39,784 bases of DNA from Planctomycetota bacterium (GTDB lineage Bacteria > Planctomycetota > Planctomycetia > Gemmatales > Gemmataceae). The notes beneath the pieces are model-generated. The model saw nothing but the letters and a program-made list of their open reading frames with translations, had not been told where the DNA came from and ran no database searches. The stretch is from assembly GCA_021413735.1 (NCBI GenBank), contig JAIOPV010000194.1, positions 1 to 39,784 of the forward strand, in the 5' to 3' direction. A program made the position numbers and the translations under genes. Of this stretch, positions 32,724 through 39,784 are shown in pieces. Positions within the stretch are counted from its first letter, which is position 1. Each line of letters starts with the position of its first letter.

Positions 32724-32934
32724 TCCACACGATGGGCGGCGATTCGGTGACGTGCGTCACAAAGAGCAACACTTCGTCTCGGTCCGGCAATCGCACCGGA
32801 ATCCGCTGTCCCACTCCGAAATCCATCCTTATCCAATCATCGAGTGCGAGTCGTACTTGAACCCCATCCCCGTCATTTTCGACGACGAAGCCCCACACCT
32901 GGAAGCCGTTCAACCCGACGACAACGTTTGCCAT
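32623..32934 (-). CDS. Small beta-rich protein of unknown function
   Basis: Protein of 103 residues from ATG at 32934; AGAGG lies about ten bases before it. The open frame goes on to 33303, but that part has an unnatural composition and is antisense to the next gene. The first 70 residues (MANVVVGLNGFQVWGFVVEN, GVQVRLALDDWIRMDFGVGQ, VLLFVTHVTESPPIVWI) read as a compact beta domain; the last 30 overlap the convergent gene and look less natural. Function unknown. Confidence 0.5.
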   Translation of the reverse strand: MANVVVGLNGFQVWGFVVENDGDGVQVRLALDDWIRMDFGVGQRIPVRLPDRDEVLLFVTHVTESPPIVWITLAQQVPVVAVRAERRTCDQAQPESAVAYRPA

Positions 32935-33134
32935 GACTGCTCGCCTCTGAAAGAGATTGGTATACTTTTGTGCGCTACGATGTGCGACAAGGCAAATCGC
33001 CGTCCAGACTTTTCCCGACTCGGATTTGACACCGAAGTGAACCCCAGCACTCGACAGCCCCTCCTTATCGCCGAGACGGCACGGCATCGACGTCATGCCG
33101 CGCCGCGTCCCGGCACGTCTCGCGAGGGCTTGGG

Positions 33135-33971
33135 GTGTTCCGCAGTAACGTTCGCCGAACGGGTTCGCTCCGCAGCGTGTGGCACCGTCGCGACCGGAAA
33201 CGTAGGCCCACCGAATCGCTACAGGCAATCGGCGTACCGGCACCACCCCGCCCATCCTCCCGCAACGGCCCACAGGAAGACGATTGGCACGCGGGGCAAC
33301 CATCGTCGATGCTTCAATGTCTCGTTCGCCTTGCTTGCGACAGCCGCATCGTGTTCCACCTCACGCAGGCCCAGGTTGAACGCAAGATTCGCCTGTATTT
33401 CTGCGGCCTCTGTCGTCTTCGGTCGGAGTTGATTGCAAACGACGATATCCGTCACGCAGTTGATGTGGTCGAAAACCACGCGGATGGGAGAATCAACCGA
33501 CGGGAGTGGGCTACGGTCCGGAAGCTCGTCGTTTTTGCCGAGCGTACCGCCTCGCGTGCTGCACGTTATTCGCCGGAATCTCGCGGTGCTGCCAGTCTCG
33601 CGGCCCTTGTCCTCTCCGCGTCCGAAGTCCGGCGTTCATTGCGACATCGAACGATTCCGGCTGGATTCCCAGTGGAGGCATCCGATCAAGCGGCGCTGCT
33701 TCGCGATATGTTCAACAACCCGTTCGTTCCGACATCAGTGAAGCCGGAATGGCTCACGCGAACTGTGGCGGGCCTCGCCCGCACGATCTACGCCGAGCGG
33801 TCGTTCGAGTTGATGGGCGTACTCGGCGACGCCCTCCAGGACGCCGGATGCGACTGCCCGCACGTTCTCGATCATTGCTACGGCTCAGGCATGCATTCGC
33901 GTGGTTGTTGGTTGTTGGATGCCGTGCTGGAAAACGCATGTTTCTTGCGATTCTGGACGGTTGTTAAATGA
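33135..33971 (+). CDS. Second Gemmata-type protein with GCD...RGCW domain
   Basis: The open frame starts at GTG 33135 (278 residues), but the first 50 residues are Arg/Pro-rich and doubtful; the next start in frame is ATG 33309. From about residue 83 it follows the family plan: ERKIRLYFCGLCRLRSELIA, AVDVVENHADGRINRREW, an Ala-rich helical middle, then LLRDMFNNPFVPTSVKPEWL, GDALQDAGCDCPHVLDHC and GSGMHSRGCWLLDAVL. The protein at 23547 shares the C-terminal block. It overlaps the next gene by ATGA. The role of the family is unknown. Confidence 0.7.
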   Translation: MFRSNVRRTGSLRSVWHRRDRKRRPTESLQAIGVPAPPRPSSRNGPQEDDWHAGQPSSMLQCLVRLACDSRIVFHLTQAQVERKIRLYFCGLCRLRSELIANDDIRHAVDVVENHADGRINRREWATVRKLVVFAERTASRAARYSPESRGAASLAALVLSASEVRRSLRHRTIPAGFPVEASDQAALLRDMFNNPFVPTSVKPEWLTRTVAGLARTIYAERSFELMGVLGDALQDAGCDCPHVLDHCYGSGMHSRGCWLLDAVLENACFLRFWTVVK

Positions 33972-34546
33972 CTTCCGACAATCGCAGCAGCTTGCATGTT
34001 GCCGAATTAAAGCACGTCGCCGTTATGCTGGTCACAGAACGATCCCGTTTGGTCTCTGGTAGTGAGGGCAGTGTGGTGTCACAGGGTTTCGACATCGTCG
34101 TATCCGCAGTGATTGCAGCCGACGAACTTCAACAGTTCCTCACCTCAATCCTGCCGAATTCCGAGGTCGTCGTTACACAAGAAGAGATGGAACCCCCGGA
34201 GCGGCTCTCTGCAATCTGGGTAAGACTGATGCGAACCGTTGACCCGGACTGGCCGTGCATGTTGGGGTGTTTTGCGTTCCCAGACCCGTCTCCGCTGGGC
34301 GAGCGTCCCGACCTCCGGATAGCCGAATACCTCGCCGTCCGGTTTGGGGTGAAATCCCTCTGCGACTTGGGCGGACTCATGCCCGACTTGGACCCGCACG
34401 ATCCGTACTGGTCACTGGCCTTCGCCGACGGTGCGTGGCACTTGGCAGATACATCAGGGACTCCTCTGATGGGACCGTACACAGACGGCAAGACGTCGTT
34501 CCCTGGTGACGAGAAGGTAAGACTGAAGCAAAAGCTTGAGTTGTGA
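33968..34546 (+). CDS. Protein of unknown function coupled to the GCD...RGCW protein
   Basis: Protein of 192 residues whose ATG overlaps the stop before it (ATGA). It reads as a compact cytoplasmic protein: helices and strands in the first half (GFDIVVSAVIAADELQQFLT), PDWPCMLGCFAFPDPSPLGE in the middle, and a C-terminal part with HDPYWSLAFADGAWHLADTS. No signal peptide or membrane segment. No family recognised; the coupling suggests that it acts with the upstream protein. Confidence 0.65.
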   Translation: MTSDNRSSLHVAELKHVAVMLVTERSRLVSGSEGSVVSQGFDIVVSAVIAADELQQFLTSILPNSEVVVTQEEMEPPERLSAIWVRLMRTVDPDWPCMLGCFAFPDPSPLGERPDLRIAEYLAVRFGVKSLCDLGGLMPDLDPHDPYWSLAFADGAWHLADTSGTPLMGPYTDGKTSFPGDEKVRLKQKLEL

Positions 34547-34639
34547 GGCGACGGCGGTCTCACGGTGACGAATTAGCTTCGACCATCATGCCACCAAGTT
34601 GCTGTCGCCCAAGAGGCGTGAAATAGTGGCCGGAGTTCG

Positions 34640-35467
34640 ATGACCGAGAACCTCTACCCCGAACTCGAAGACCGTCTCCGCCCATTGGTCGAGCCGCTCG
34701 CACCCCCGCGCCCTGGCGAATGGCTCGCGGAACACCGCGAGAAGGGCCAAATGTTCCGTCAATATCTCGCTGCCAACCCGGTGCGTCGCGACCGTGACCT
34801 GACGACGATCTACCTGTGTGTGATTGGCGAGTGCGACACGGCACAGCAATCAGTCATCGACATCACACGCGAGTTCCTGGTGATCTTCTTCGACTCACCG
34901 GTTGTGGTTCGCCGCACCGTTCCGGCTTCCGCGATTCCGAACACCGCGAAGCGAAAGCACCCAGACTGGGGCGACCGACAACTGCTCGCACCGTACATTC
35001 TGCACGAGATTCTTGAACCGGACCGGCCCGACGACGCCCTAGCGTATCTGGCACTCACGGCTCGCGACCTGTGGCCGGGCGACGGCTGGAACTTCGTGTA
35101 CGGGCAGGCGAACCTGCGCCGCCGCGTTGGTGTGTGGTCGATCTACCGGAACGGGTATCCGGGTAAGAACGCGGAGGCGTTCCGCGTGTGCCTGCGTCGG
35201 ACCGCGATGACGGCGGCTCACGAGACCGGGCACATCCTCACAATGATGCACTGCACGATGAATCGGTGTTTGATGAATGGCTGCAATCATGCCGAAGAAA
35301 GGGATTCAACGCCACTGAGGTTGTGCCCTGTGTGTTTGCGGAAGTTGCTGTGGAATCTTCAGGTTGAGCCGAGTGGGTACTTGCGGCGGCTGGCCGAGTT
35401 CTGTGCGGCGCACGGGCTTGGAGAAGCCGAGTGGTTCGGACGAGCGGCGGAATTGCTTGTGGTGTGA
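34640..35467 (+). CDS. Archaemetzincin-like zinc metalloprotease (peptidase M54) with altered motif
   Basis: Protein of 275 residues; GGAG precedes the ATG. The active site reads HETGHILTMMHC from residue 194: His194, His198 and His204 as zinc ligands and Glu195 as the base. A second, cysteine-rich part follows (TMNRCLM, then CPVC about 16 residues later), which is the archaemetzincin pattern and binds a second zinc. The Gly that normally lies three residues after HExxH is Thr here. The N-terminal 90 residues are longer than in many archaeal members. The family is aminopeptidase-like in human proteins but little studied in bacteria. No signal peptide, so probably cytoplasmic. Confidence 0.88.
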   Translation: MTENLYPELEDRLRPLVEPLAPPRPGEWLAEHREKGQMFRQYLAANPVRRDRDLTTIYLCVIGECDTAQQSVIDITREFLVIFFDSPVVVRRTVPASAIPNTAKRKHPDWGDRQLLAPYILHEILEPDRPDDALAYLALTARDLWPGDGWNFVYGQANLRRRVGVWSIYRNGYPGKNAEAFRVCLRRTAMTAAHETGHILTMMHCTMNRCLMNGCNHAEERDSTPLRLCPVCLRKLLWNLQVEPSGYLRRLAEFCAAHGLGEAEWFGRAAELLVV

Positions 35468-35499
35468 AACCAAGCGCAAAGCATCACCGAACGTTGCCC

Positions 35500-36000
35500 C
35501 TACACCAACTCCAGCGTCCCATTCTCCATTGAATCCACCAAATCTTCCAGCCACGCCTCCAAGCTTGAGTACGTGACAGGCCGGTCAGGTTCGTCATGCC
35601 AAAAGGTCAGTAACTGCCGAGGCCGGCCCCCATCGAACCCGGCAAGGTCTACCACCAACCGGTCCCCGCCGCCATTGTGAAGGAACGGCACCCACTCCCG
35701 TCGCCACCAGTCGGGCGACTCGAAGTCCGAGCCGATCATGCCGTCGAGCATCGCCTTACTGCTCGCGATGTCCTCCAACGGCGGGAACATCCAGTTCATT
35801 TGGAGCGACCGATGGCACGTCACTTCCTGGCCATTCCGCCACTTGTATAGCAACCGGAACGCCACCGGCATTCGTAGCGAGAACTGGTCCTCGAACTTGT
35901 CCAGGTGGATTGTCGTGACACCGGGTTGAAGGCTGGCATAGTAATCGGGACGATTGGTTCTCAGCCACCGATCCAACCGCACGATCAGTTCAGGCACCAT
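35500..36000 (-). CDS. SMI1/KNR4-family protein
   Basis: Protein of 166 residues with the family's blocks: LRMPVAFRLLYKWRNGQE near residue 45, WMFPPLEDI, WVPFLHNGGGDRLVVDLAGF near 105, and LLTFWHDEPDRPVTYSSLEAWLEDLV near the end. Members include immunity proteins of toxin systems and general scaffold proteins. No toxin gene is adjacent, so a role in immunity cannot be shown here. It converges on the metalloprotease gene, 32 bases apart. Confidence 0.85.
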   Translation of the reverse strand: MVPELIVRLDRWLRTNRPDYYASLQPGVTTIHLDKFEDQFSLRMPVAFRLLYKWRNGQEVTCHRSLQMNWMFPPLEDIASSKAMLDGMIGSDFESPDWWRREWVPFLHNGGGDRLVVDLAGFDGGRPRQLLTFWHDEPDRPVTYSSLEAWLEDLVDSMENGTLELV

Positions 36001-36066
36001 TCAAGTCTCCGCTGAACGACTCGGACAGCAACGCTAGCAATCGGCGAGTTGAGTCCACGAAACGAA

Positions 36067-36501
36067 TCACTTCGAGTCGCTTACGTTAGTACGCGGCATG
36101 TTCAGGCTCCCATACTCCAGTAGGTCGTAACCGCGACGCCAGCCGAACACCCCGCCTGCCGCCTTGAACCCGACCGACTCGTCTTCCAGCACGAACACCC
36201 ACGCCTTGTCCGCATCACGGTCGTTGTGCCAGACCACACGCAGCCGCTGCTTCGGCCATCCGACTGGACCGGCGATGTGGTCGCATGCTGCGAGGGTGAT
36301 GACGAGGTTATCGCGGGCATGCGGGTCACCGACTACCACCTCGAAGGTACGGTGCGAGACGGAGTACAACCACCACCGACAGCCTCGGTCTTGTAGTTCG
36401 ACCAGTGCGTCGTTCGCACCTTGTACGTATTTGGCCTGCTCGGTGTCGATTTGGTCGTAGGTTTGGCCGCATGGCGTCATCTGGTTTGGGTCGAACGCCA
36501 C
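36067..36501 (-). CDS. Small Gemmata-type protein (CGQTYDQID...GWRRGYDLL), unknown
   Basis: Protein of 144 residues from GTG at 36501, chosen because AGAGGGACTGTC precedes it and the part further upstream looks unnatural; ATG at 36480 is an alternative. Clear blocks: CGQTYDQIDTEQAKYVQGAN, RGCRWWLYSVSHRTFEVVVG, CDHIAGPVGWPKQRL, and GVFGWRRGYDLLEYGSL. From memory similar proteins are frequent in Gemmata-type genomes; the role is unknown. No signal peptide or membrane helix. Confidence 0.65.
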   Translation of the reverse strand: MAFDPNQMTPCGQTYDQIDTEQAKYVQGANDALVELQDRGCRWWLYSVSHRTFEVVVGDPHARDNLVITLAACDHIAGPVGWPKQRLRVVWHNDRDADKAWVFVLEDESVGFKAAGGVFGWRRGYDLLEYGSLNMPRTNVSDSK

Positions 36502-36768
36502 GACAGTCCCTCTGCCTTTGAGTTTGTGATGAGACGTAGGCCACCGCGAAGAGGCCGTAACTTCGCACCTGCCAAGACCATTGACCTTCAGTCCGGGAAC
36601 AAGCACATTCAGAATCGAACTCGGTCGTTGCGGGGCGATCTCCGACTGCCTTCGTCGCGATGAGCATCACACGACCGCATGCTTGCACGGTGAGCGTTTG
36701 CTCGCAAGGATACTGGCCCGCGTGCGATCATTGATTGAGTAACTGCAACACTCACACCGGCGGTTCCT

Positions 36769-37680
36769 TCAGGTATCGACGTCCCACACGACCACTTGCC
36801 CGTTCTCGCCGCCAGCCGCACACGTCAGCCCGTCCGGTGAGAACGCCGCACAGTACACCTTTCCCAGCCCCCACGCGAAGGACCGCAACTCCTTCCCCGC
36901 GTTCGCGTCCCAGTTACGAACAAAGCCGTCGGCACCCGCAGTCATCAACACCTTGCCGCCGTCCGCCCATCCCAACGCCCAGACGGCAGGTTGCCTTCCC
37001 GTTCCGGCCACGAGAGTCGCGGTCGGTTTGTCTTCGCCTGCAACCGGCCACAGGTCCACATACTTCCCACGGGCGAGGGCAACGACCGTTCCGTCAGGGG
37101 AAAACCGAATTGCTCCACGGTGGTTTCCACTTGGGCGTTCCAGAGAACGGACTCGCTTGCCCGTCGTCGGGTTCCAGAGTCCGGCTTCGTGGCAGTTGCT
37201 CGCCGCCAGGACCGTGCCGTTGGGCGAGAAGTCGAGAACGGCCACGCCGCCGCGAGGCCCGCACACGCGGTCGGAGGGCCGAACCTTGTCGCCGGTTGTC
37301 CTGCCCGCGTCCGCCCAGATGGCGGTATCCCGCGACTCCGCAGCCGCGAGGACGGGATGTTCACCCGGCCCGAACGCCAACTCGTAAGCCAAGGCGGTAT
37401 TCAGGTCAGCGACCAACTCCCAGGTATCGGTTCGCCAGAGCGTCACACTCCGACTCGTTGCGGCAGCGAGCAGCGGTGCGCCCGAAGCGAAAGCCACGGC
37501 CTTCACGGTGCCGAGCGTGCGACCGTTTGGCCAGTTGCCGGTGAGCTTGCGGACGAGTTTGCCTGTGGGTTCCCACAGGTGAACGGTGCGGGTTCCACCA
37601 GTGGCGGTGGCAAGCAGTTGGCCGTCCGCCGAGAACGCCATCGACTCGATTTTCCCGACGTGCGCCTTCCAGACGATCAC
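36769..37680 (-). CDS. WD40-repeat protein, probably a stand-alone beta-propeller
   Basis: Protein of 303 residues starting at GTG 37680, with a full GGAGGT eight bases upstream. Six to seven blades can be read, each with an FSPDG-like turn and a closing W-D or L-W (MAFSADGQLLATATG...HLWE, LDFSPNGTVLAASN...LWNP, AAFSPDGLTCAAGG...VVWDVD). No enzyme domain is attached. It starts 25 bases after the end of its paralogue at 37706, so the two form an operon. Such propellers act as binding platforms; the partner is not known. Confidence 0.85.
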   Translation of the reverse strand: MIVWKAHVGKIESMAFSADGQLLATATGGTRTVHLWEPTGKLVRKLTGNWPNGRTLGTVKAVAFASGAPLLAAATSRSVTLWRTDTWELVADLNTALAYELAFGPGEHPVLAAAESRDTAIWADAGRTTGDKVRPSDRVCGPRGGVAVLDFSPNGTVLAASNCHEAGLWNPTTGKRVRSLERPSGNHRGAIRFSPDGTVVALARGKYVDLWPVAGEDKPTATLVAGTGRQPAVWALGWADGGKVLMTAGADGFVRNWDANAGKELRSFAWGLGKVYCAAFSPDGLTCAAGGENGQVVVWDVDT

Positions 37681-37705
37681 GAGATTACCTCCGGGACACG
37701 CGGTG

Positions 37706-38623
37706 TCAGGAATCGACGTCCCACACCACGATGTGGCCGTCCTCGCTTCCTATCGCACACGTCAGGCCGTCCGGTGATAGCGCTGCGGAGTACAGCTTGC
37801 CGATCCTCCAATCGAAGGACCGATGCTCGGCTCCTGAATCCGCATCCCAGAATCGAACTGTCCCGTCACTACCCGCTGTGATTACCGACCGGCCGTCTTT
37901 GGTGAACCCCAGTCCCCATACGAACAGCTTGTGCCCTCTGAGAGTCACCACAGGCCCGTCGCGTTCAATGGGCCATATGTCAACCTGCTTCCCGTGGCCG
38001 ACCGCCACTCGCTCACTGTCCGGACTGATCGCGAGCGTTGTTTGAGTTGGTGTCGAGCGATGACCGACCGAGCGGACCAATTTTCCGCGAGCAACTGACC
38101 AGACGGTCGTATTGTCTTCACGGCTTGCGGCGATGAACCGGCCGTCGGGGCTAAATCGGACGCAATGGAAGTAGTGAAAGGATTCTTGTTCGTTGGTGAA
38201 AACCCGGTCCGGTTTGCGTTTGTCTTTAAGCTCCCCGCGAATGGATTTCGGATCAGGTTGGCCCGGTTTGGTCCAAAGGGAGACTCTCTTCCGCCCGCAT
38301 GCGACAACGGCCGAAGAATCTGGGGCAAAGTCTGGGCCTTCGCTCGTTTCCCGGTCACAAAGTTCGGCTATGGGCAGCCACGTTTCCCGGTCCCAGATCA
38401 CCACGACAGCAACCTCAGAGTAGGTCGCGAGGAATCTGCCGTTGGAACTGAATGCGGCCCCGTAGATGACCCACTGGTCGCGGAGTTCTCGCACCTTTAT
38501 CCCCGTGGTCGGGTTCCAGAGCCGAAGAGTTTTCACACCCTCGGCCACCGACAGCAATAACGTTCCATCTGGGCTGTACGCGAGTTGTCGGACTTTGCTC
38601 GTGTGAGCCTTCCACTTCAGCAT
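37706..38623 (-). CDS. WD40-repeat protein, paralogue of its neighbour
   Basis: Protein of 305 residues from ATG at 38623, which follows GGGGGAGAA; the frame extends to GTG 38761, but the shorter form aligns end to end with the neighbour (MLKWKAHTSKVRQLAYSPDG against MIVWKAHVGKIESMAFSADG; both end GxVVWDVD-like). Blades include VRFSPDGRFIAASRED and LGFTKDGRSVITAGSDG. The two genes are a tandem duplication. The 46 codons before 38623 (ARRPVWAIGWSKARFNAALR) look partly protein-like and overlap the gene upstream by 16 bases if used. Confidence 0.85.
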   Translation of the reverse strand: MLKWKAHTSKVRQLAYSPDGTLLLSVAEGVKTLRLWNPTTGIKVRELRDQWVIYGAAFSSNGRFLATYSEVAVVVIWDRETWLPIAELCDRETSEGPDFAPDSSAVVACGRKRVSLWTKPGQPDPKSIRGELKDKRKPDRVFTNEQESFHYFHCVRFSPDGRFIAASREDNTTVWSVARGKLVRSVGHRSTPTQTTLAISPDSERVAVGHGKQVDIWPIERDGPVVTLRGHKLFVWGLGFTKDGRSVITAGSDGTVRFWDADSGAEHRSFDWRIGKLYSAALSPDGLTCAIGSEDGHIVVWDVDS

Positions 38624-38745
38624 TTCTCCCCCAAGACGGTAGTGTGGGAAGTCCTCTGCTGCACGAAGAGCCGCGTTGAAACGCGCCTTGGACCAGCCTA
38701 TAGCCCAGACGGGTCGGCGGGCACCGCCGCCTGCAACATACTCAG

Positions 38746-39174
38746 TCAATCGGGCAGCCACTCCCGCCGTATGAAGTAAGGACCGCCGAGGGCATGATCC
38801 TCGTGCGTGTGCAGCATGGTCCAGGACAGGTCAGCCGGCGACACCGAGAACTCGACGTTGTGTGCGGCTCCGAGCGGCACCAGTGCGCCCTCGCACTCAT
38901 AGCCGGTTGGCACCGACCCGTAGCGCGCGACAGATGTACCGGGGAAGCCCGATGACAGCGGCACAATCAGCCACCGGTCGGCGAGTTGTCGAGCGAACTC
39001 GAACTCTGCTCGTGTCCCGTGTCGCAGTCTGGGACGTCCGGCGAACGCCTCACCGTATACCGCACGCCACTGCTGTTCGGCCTCGACCCGCTCCGACTCC
39101 GCGAGCGGACGCCAAGTAACGCCTGCGGCACCCAGTAGCGTTTGCAACATCGAATCGCGCGATCCGCCACACAT
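38746..39174 (-). CDS. Protein of unknown function upstream of the WD40 pair
   Basis: Protein of 142 residues; GAGGATTACC lies upstream of the ATG. It reads as a cytoplasmic protein: ESERVEAEQQWRAVYGEAFA, then QLADRWLIVPLSSGFPGTSV and AHNVEFSVSPADLSWTMLHT, ending GGPYFIRREWLPD. The His-Thr-His-Glu-Asp-His stretch near the end could hold a metal. No family recognised. Same strand as the WD40 genes and 122 bases before the first, so possibly one transcript. Confidence 0.6.
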   Translation of the reverse strand: MCGGSRDSMLQTLLGAAGVTWRPLAESERVEAEQQWRAVYGEAFAGRPRLRHGTRAEFEFARQLADRWLIVPLSSGFPGTSVARYGSVPTGYECEGALVPLGAAHNVEFSVSPADLSWTMLHTHEDHALGGPYFIRREWLPD

Positions 39175-39258
39175 TTACGGTAATCCTCTTGGGTTCAACA
39201 TCTGGTTCGCTGAGGAGCAAAGACAGGAGAGGAACGTCTTCAGTTCGGAGCGAACGCC

Positions 39259-39564
39259 TCATTTGACGGTCAAAGTCGGCCCATCCACGACCACGCTTCC
39301 CGCACCCCGATCTGGGCAGCAAGCCACAATGGGACGAAGCCCCAGCGAAGTAGCCACAGGTCGGTCGCCGTCGGAGTCTGCGGACGACGGATGGCCATGA
39401 CTGCGGCACCTCCCCAAATAGCCGAGGGCTGCCATGAGAGTAATTTGGGCCGTGAGTCCGTGGTCCAACACGAGTTTGGAGAACACGAAGAGCATGAACA
39501 CCACCAGCGTGCCCCGACCGAGTGCGCGGCGGTAGTCGGGTGATAGCGCGGCCTTGGTCAGCAT
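39259..39564 (-). CDS. Small membrane protein, doubtful
   Basis: Frame of 101 codons. Residues about 19-48 (LVVFMLFVFSKLVLD...ITLMAALGYL) could give one or two membrane helices; the remaining half is Arg/Gly/Asp-rich without clear structure. The ribosome site is poor (GAAG). It may be a real small membrane protein with a worn tail. Confidence 0.35.
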   Translation of the reverse strand: MLTKAALSPDYRRALGRGTLVVFMLFVFSKLVLDHGLTAQITLMAALGYLGRCRSHGHPSSADSDGDRPVATSLGLRPIVACCPDRGAGSVVVDGPTLTVK

Positions 39565-39600
39565 TGCGATTTCTTCTCTGACGCCAGACGAGAATGCTAT

Positions 39601-39782
39601 CAGCAGGGTGAAAGCACCTCAGCACACCGGGTGAGGCCCGTTCGCTGACCCCGCCGCCACTCCCACTCGGCAACGAATTTGGCGAACCCTGCCACATCGT
39701 CGGCTGCCGGCTGCTTGGGCGAGCAGGCAGCGTAGAATTCGGACACGCGGTCGGCGAACCCGAACACGGCCGCTCGCCACTC
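39601..39782 (-). CDS. C-terminal part of an unknown protein, cut by the window edge
   Basis: The minus-strand frame is open from the window end to TGA at 39601-39603. About 59 residues are seen: EWRAAVFGFADRVSEFYAAC, then DVAGFAKFVAEWEWRRG and the end CAEVLSPC. The regular helical pattern and composition support a real gene. Too short to assign. Confidence 0.45.
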
Positions 39783-39784
39783 CA

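Noticed and set aside
32623-33303. Longer form (226 codons) of the minus-strand gene at 32623
   Set aside because: The first 120 codons have an unnatural Arg/Gly-rich composition and are antisense to the GCD...RGCW gene; only the part from ATG 32934 looks like protein.
39050-39697. Minus-strand frame of 215 codons near the window end
   Set aside because: It overlaps two better frames on the same strand (38746-39174 and 39601-39782) in another register and has low-complexity Ser/Arg/Gly text.

Overview
The window looks like chromosomal DNA of a planctomycete of the Gemmataceae type. The signs are a high-GC sequence; a DUF1549/DUF1553 cytochrome protein followed by a DUF1501 protein; secreted caspase-like and WD40 proteins; and two copies of a domain ending in ALQDAGCD...HC.GSG...RGCW that I associate with Gemmata-type genomes. 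The genus is an inference, because there is no rRNA gene to settle it.

Left part (1-24.2 kb), core-like and mostly well packed: the tail of a methyltransferase; a secreted protein with Pro-Asn repeats and a probable outer-membrane barrel; a three-gene module (WD40-PDZ-caspase-EF hand, an unknown secreted protein, and a second caspase-like protein); a cyclophilin lipoprotein; an initiator tRNA-Met; a four-helix membrane protein; a small Gly/Pro/Cys-rich secreted protein; a hot-dog thioesterase; a nucleotidyltransferase-HD protein; a Gfo/Idh/MocA oxidoreductase; a di-haem peroxidase-like protein; a receiver-only protein; a small membrane protein; the DUF1549/DUF1553 protein; and a DUF1501 gene split by an in-frame TAG. 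Several gaps hold strongly palindromic REP-like elements of at least four types.

Middle (24.2-34 kb), accessory: a comM/yifB gene that has lost its 5' half, including Walker A, marks the left edge. Beyond it lie small genes with little recognisable function, a possible phage-tail-like glycine-rich frame, a SRAP (YedK/HMCES) protein, a zinc-finger/coiled-coil membrane protein, and a divergent control region. In that region an Xre regulator with an AT-hook-like tail, coupled by ATGA to a Cys/His-rich protein, faces a DUF932 gene. The DUF932 gene has a near-consensus promoter overlapped by an inverted repeat, and a train of four small genes follows it. This resembles the control and early region of an integrated element. 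Since comM is a known insertion site for genomic islands in other bacteria, an island starting near 24.89 kb is a reasonable hypothesis, but I cannot see both ends.

Right part (33.1-39.8 kb): Gemmata-type accessory genes, namely the second copy of the GCD...RGCW family, an archaemetzincin-like metalloprotease with an altered zinc motif, a SMI1/KNR4 protein, two tandem WD40 paralogues, and small unknowns. The window ends inside a gene on the minus strand.

The best candidates for unusual biology are the secreted caspase/EF-hand module, the Xre-DUF932 switch with its small-gene train, the broken DUF1501 and comM genes, and the intergenic palindromes.
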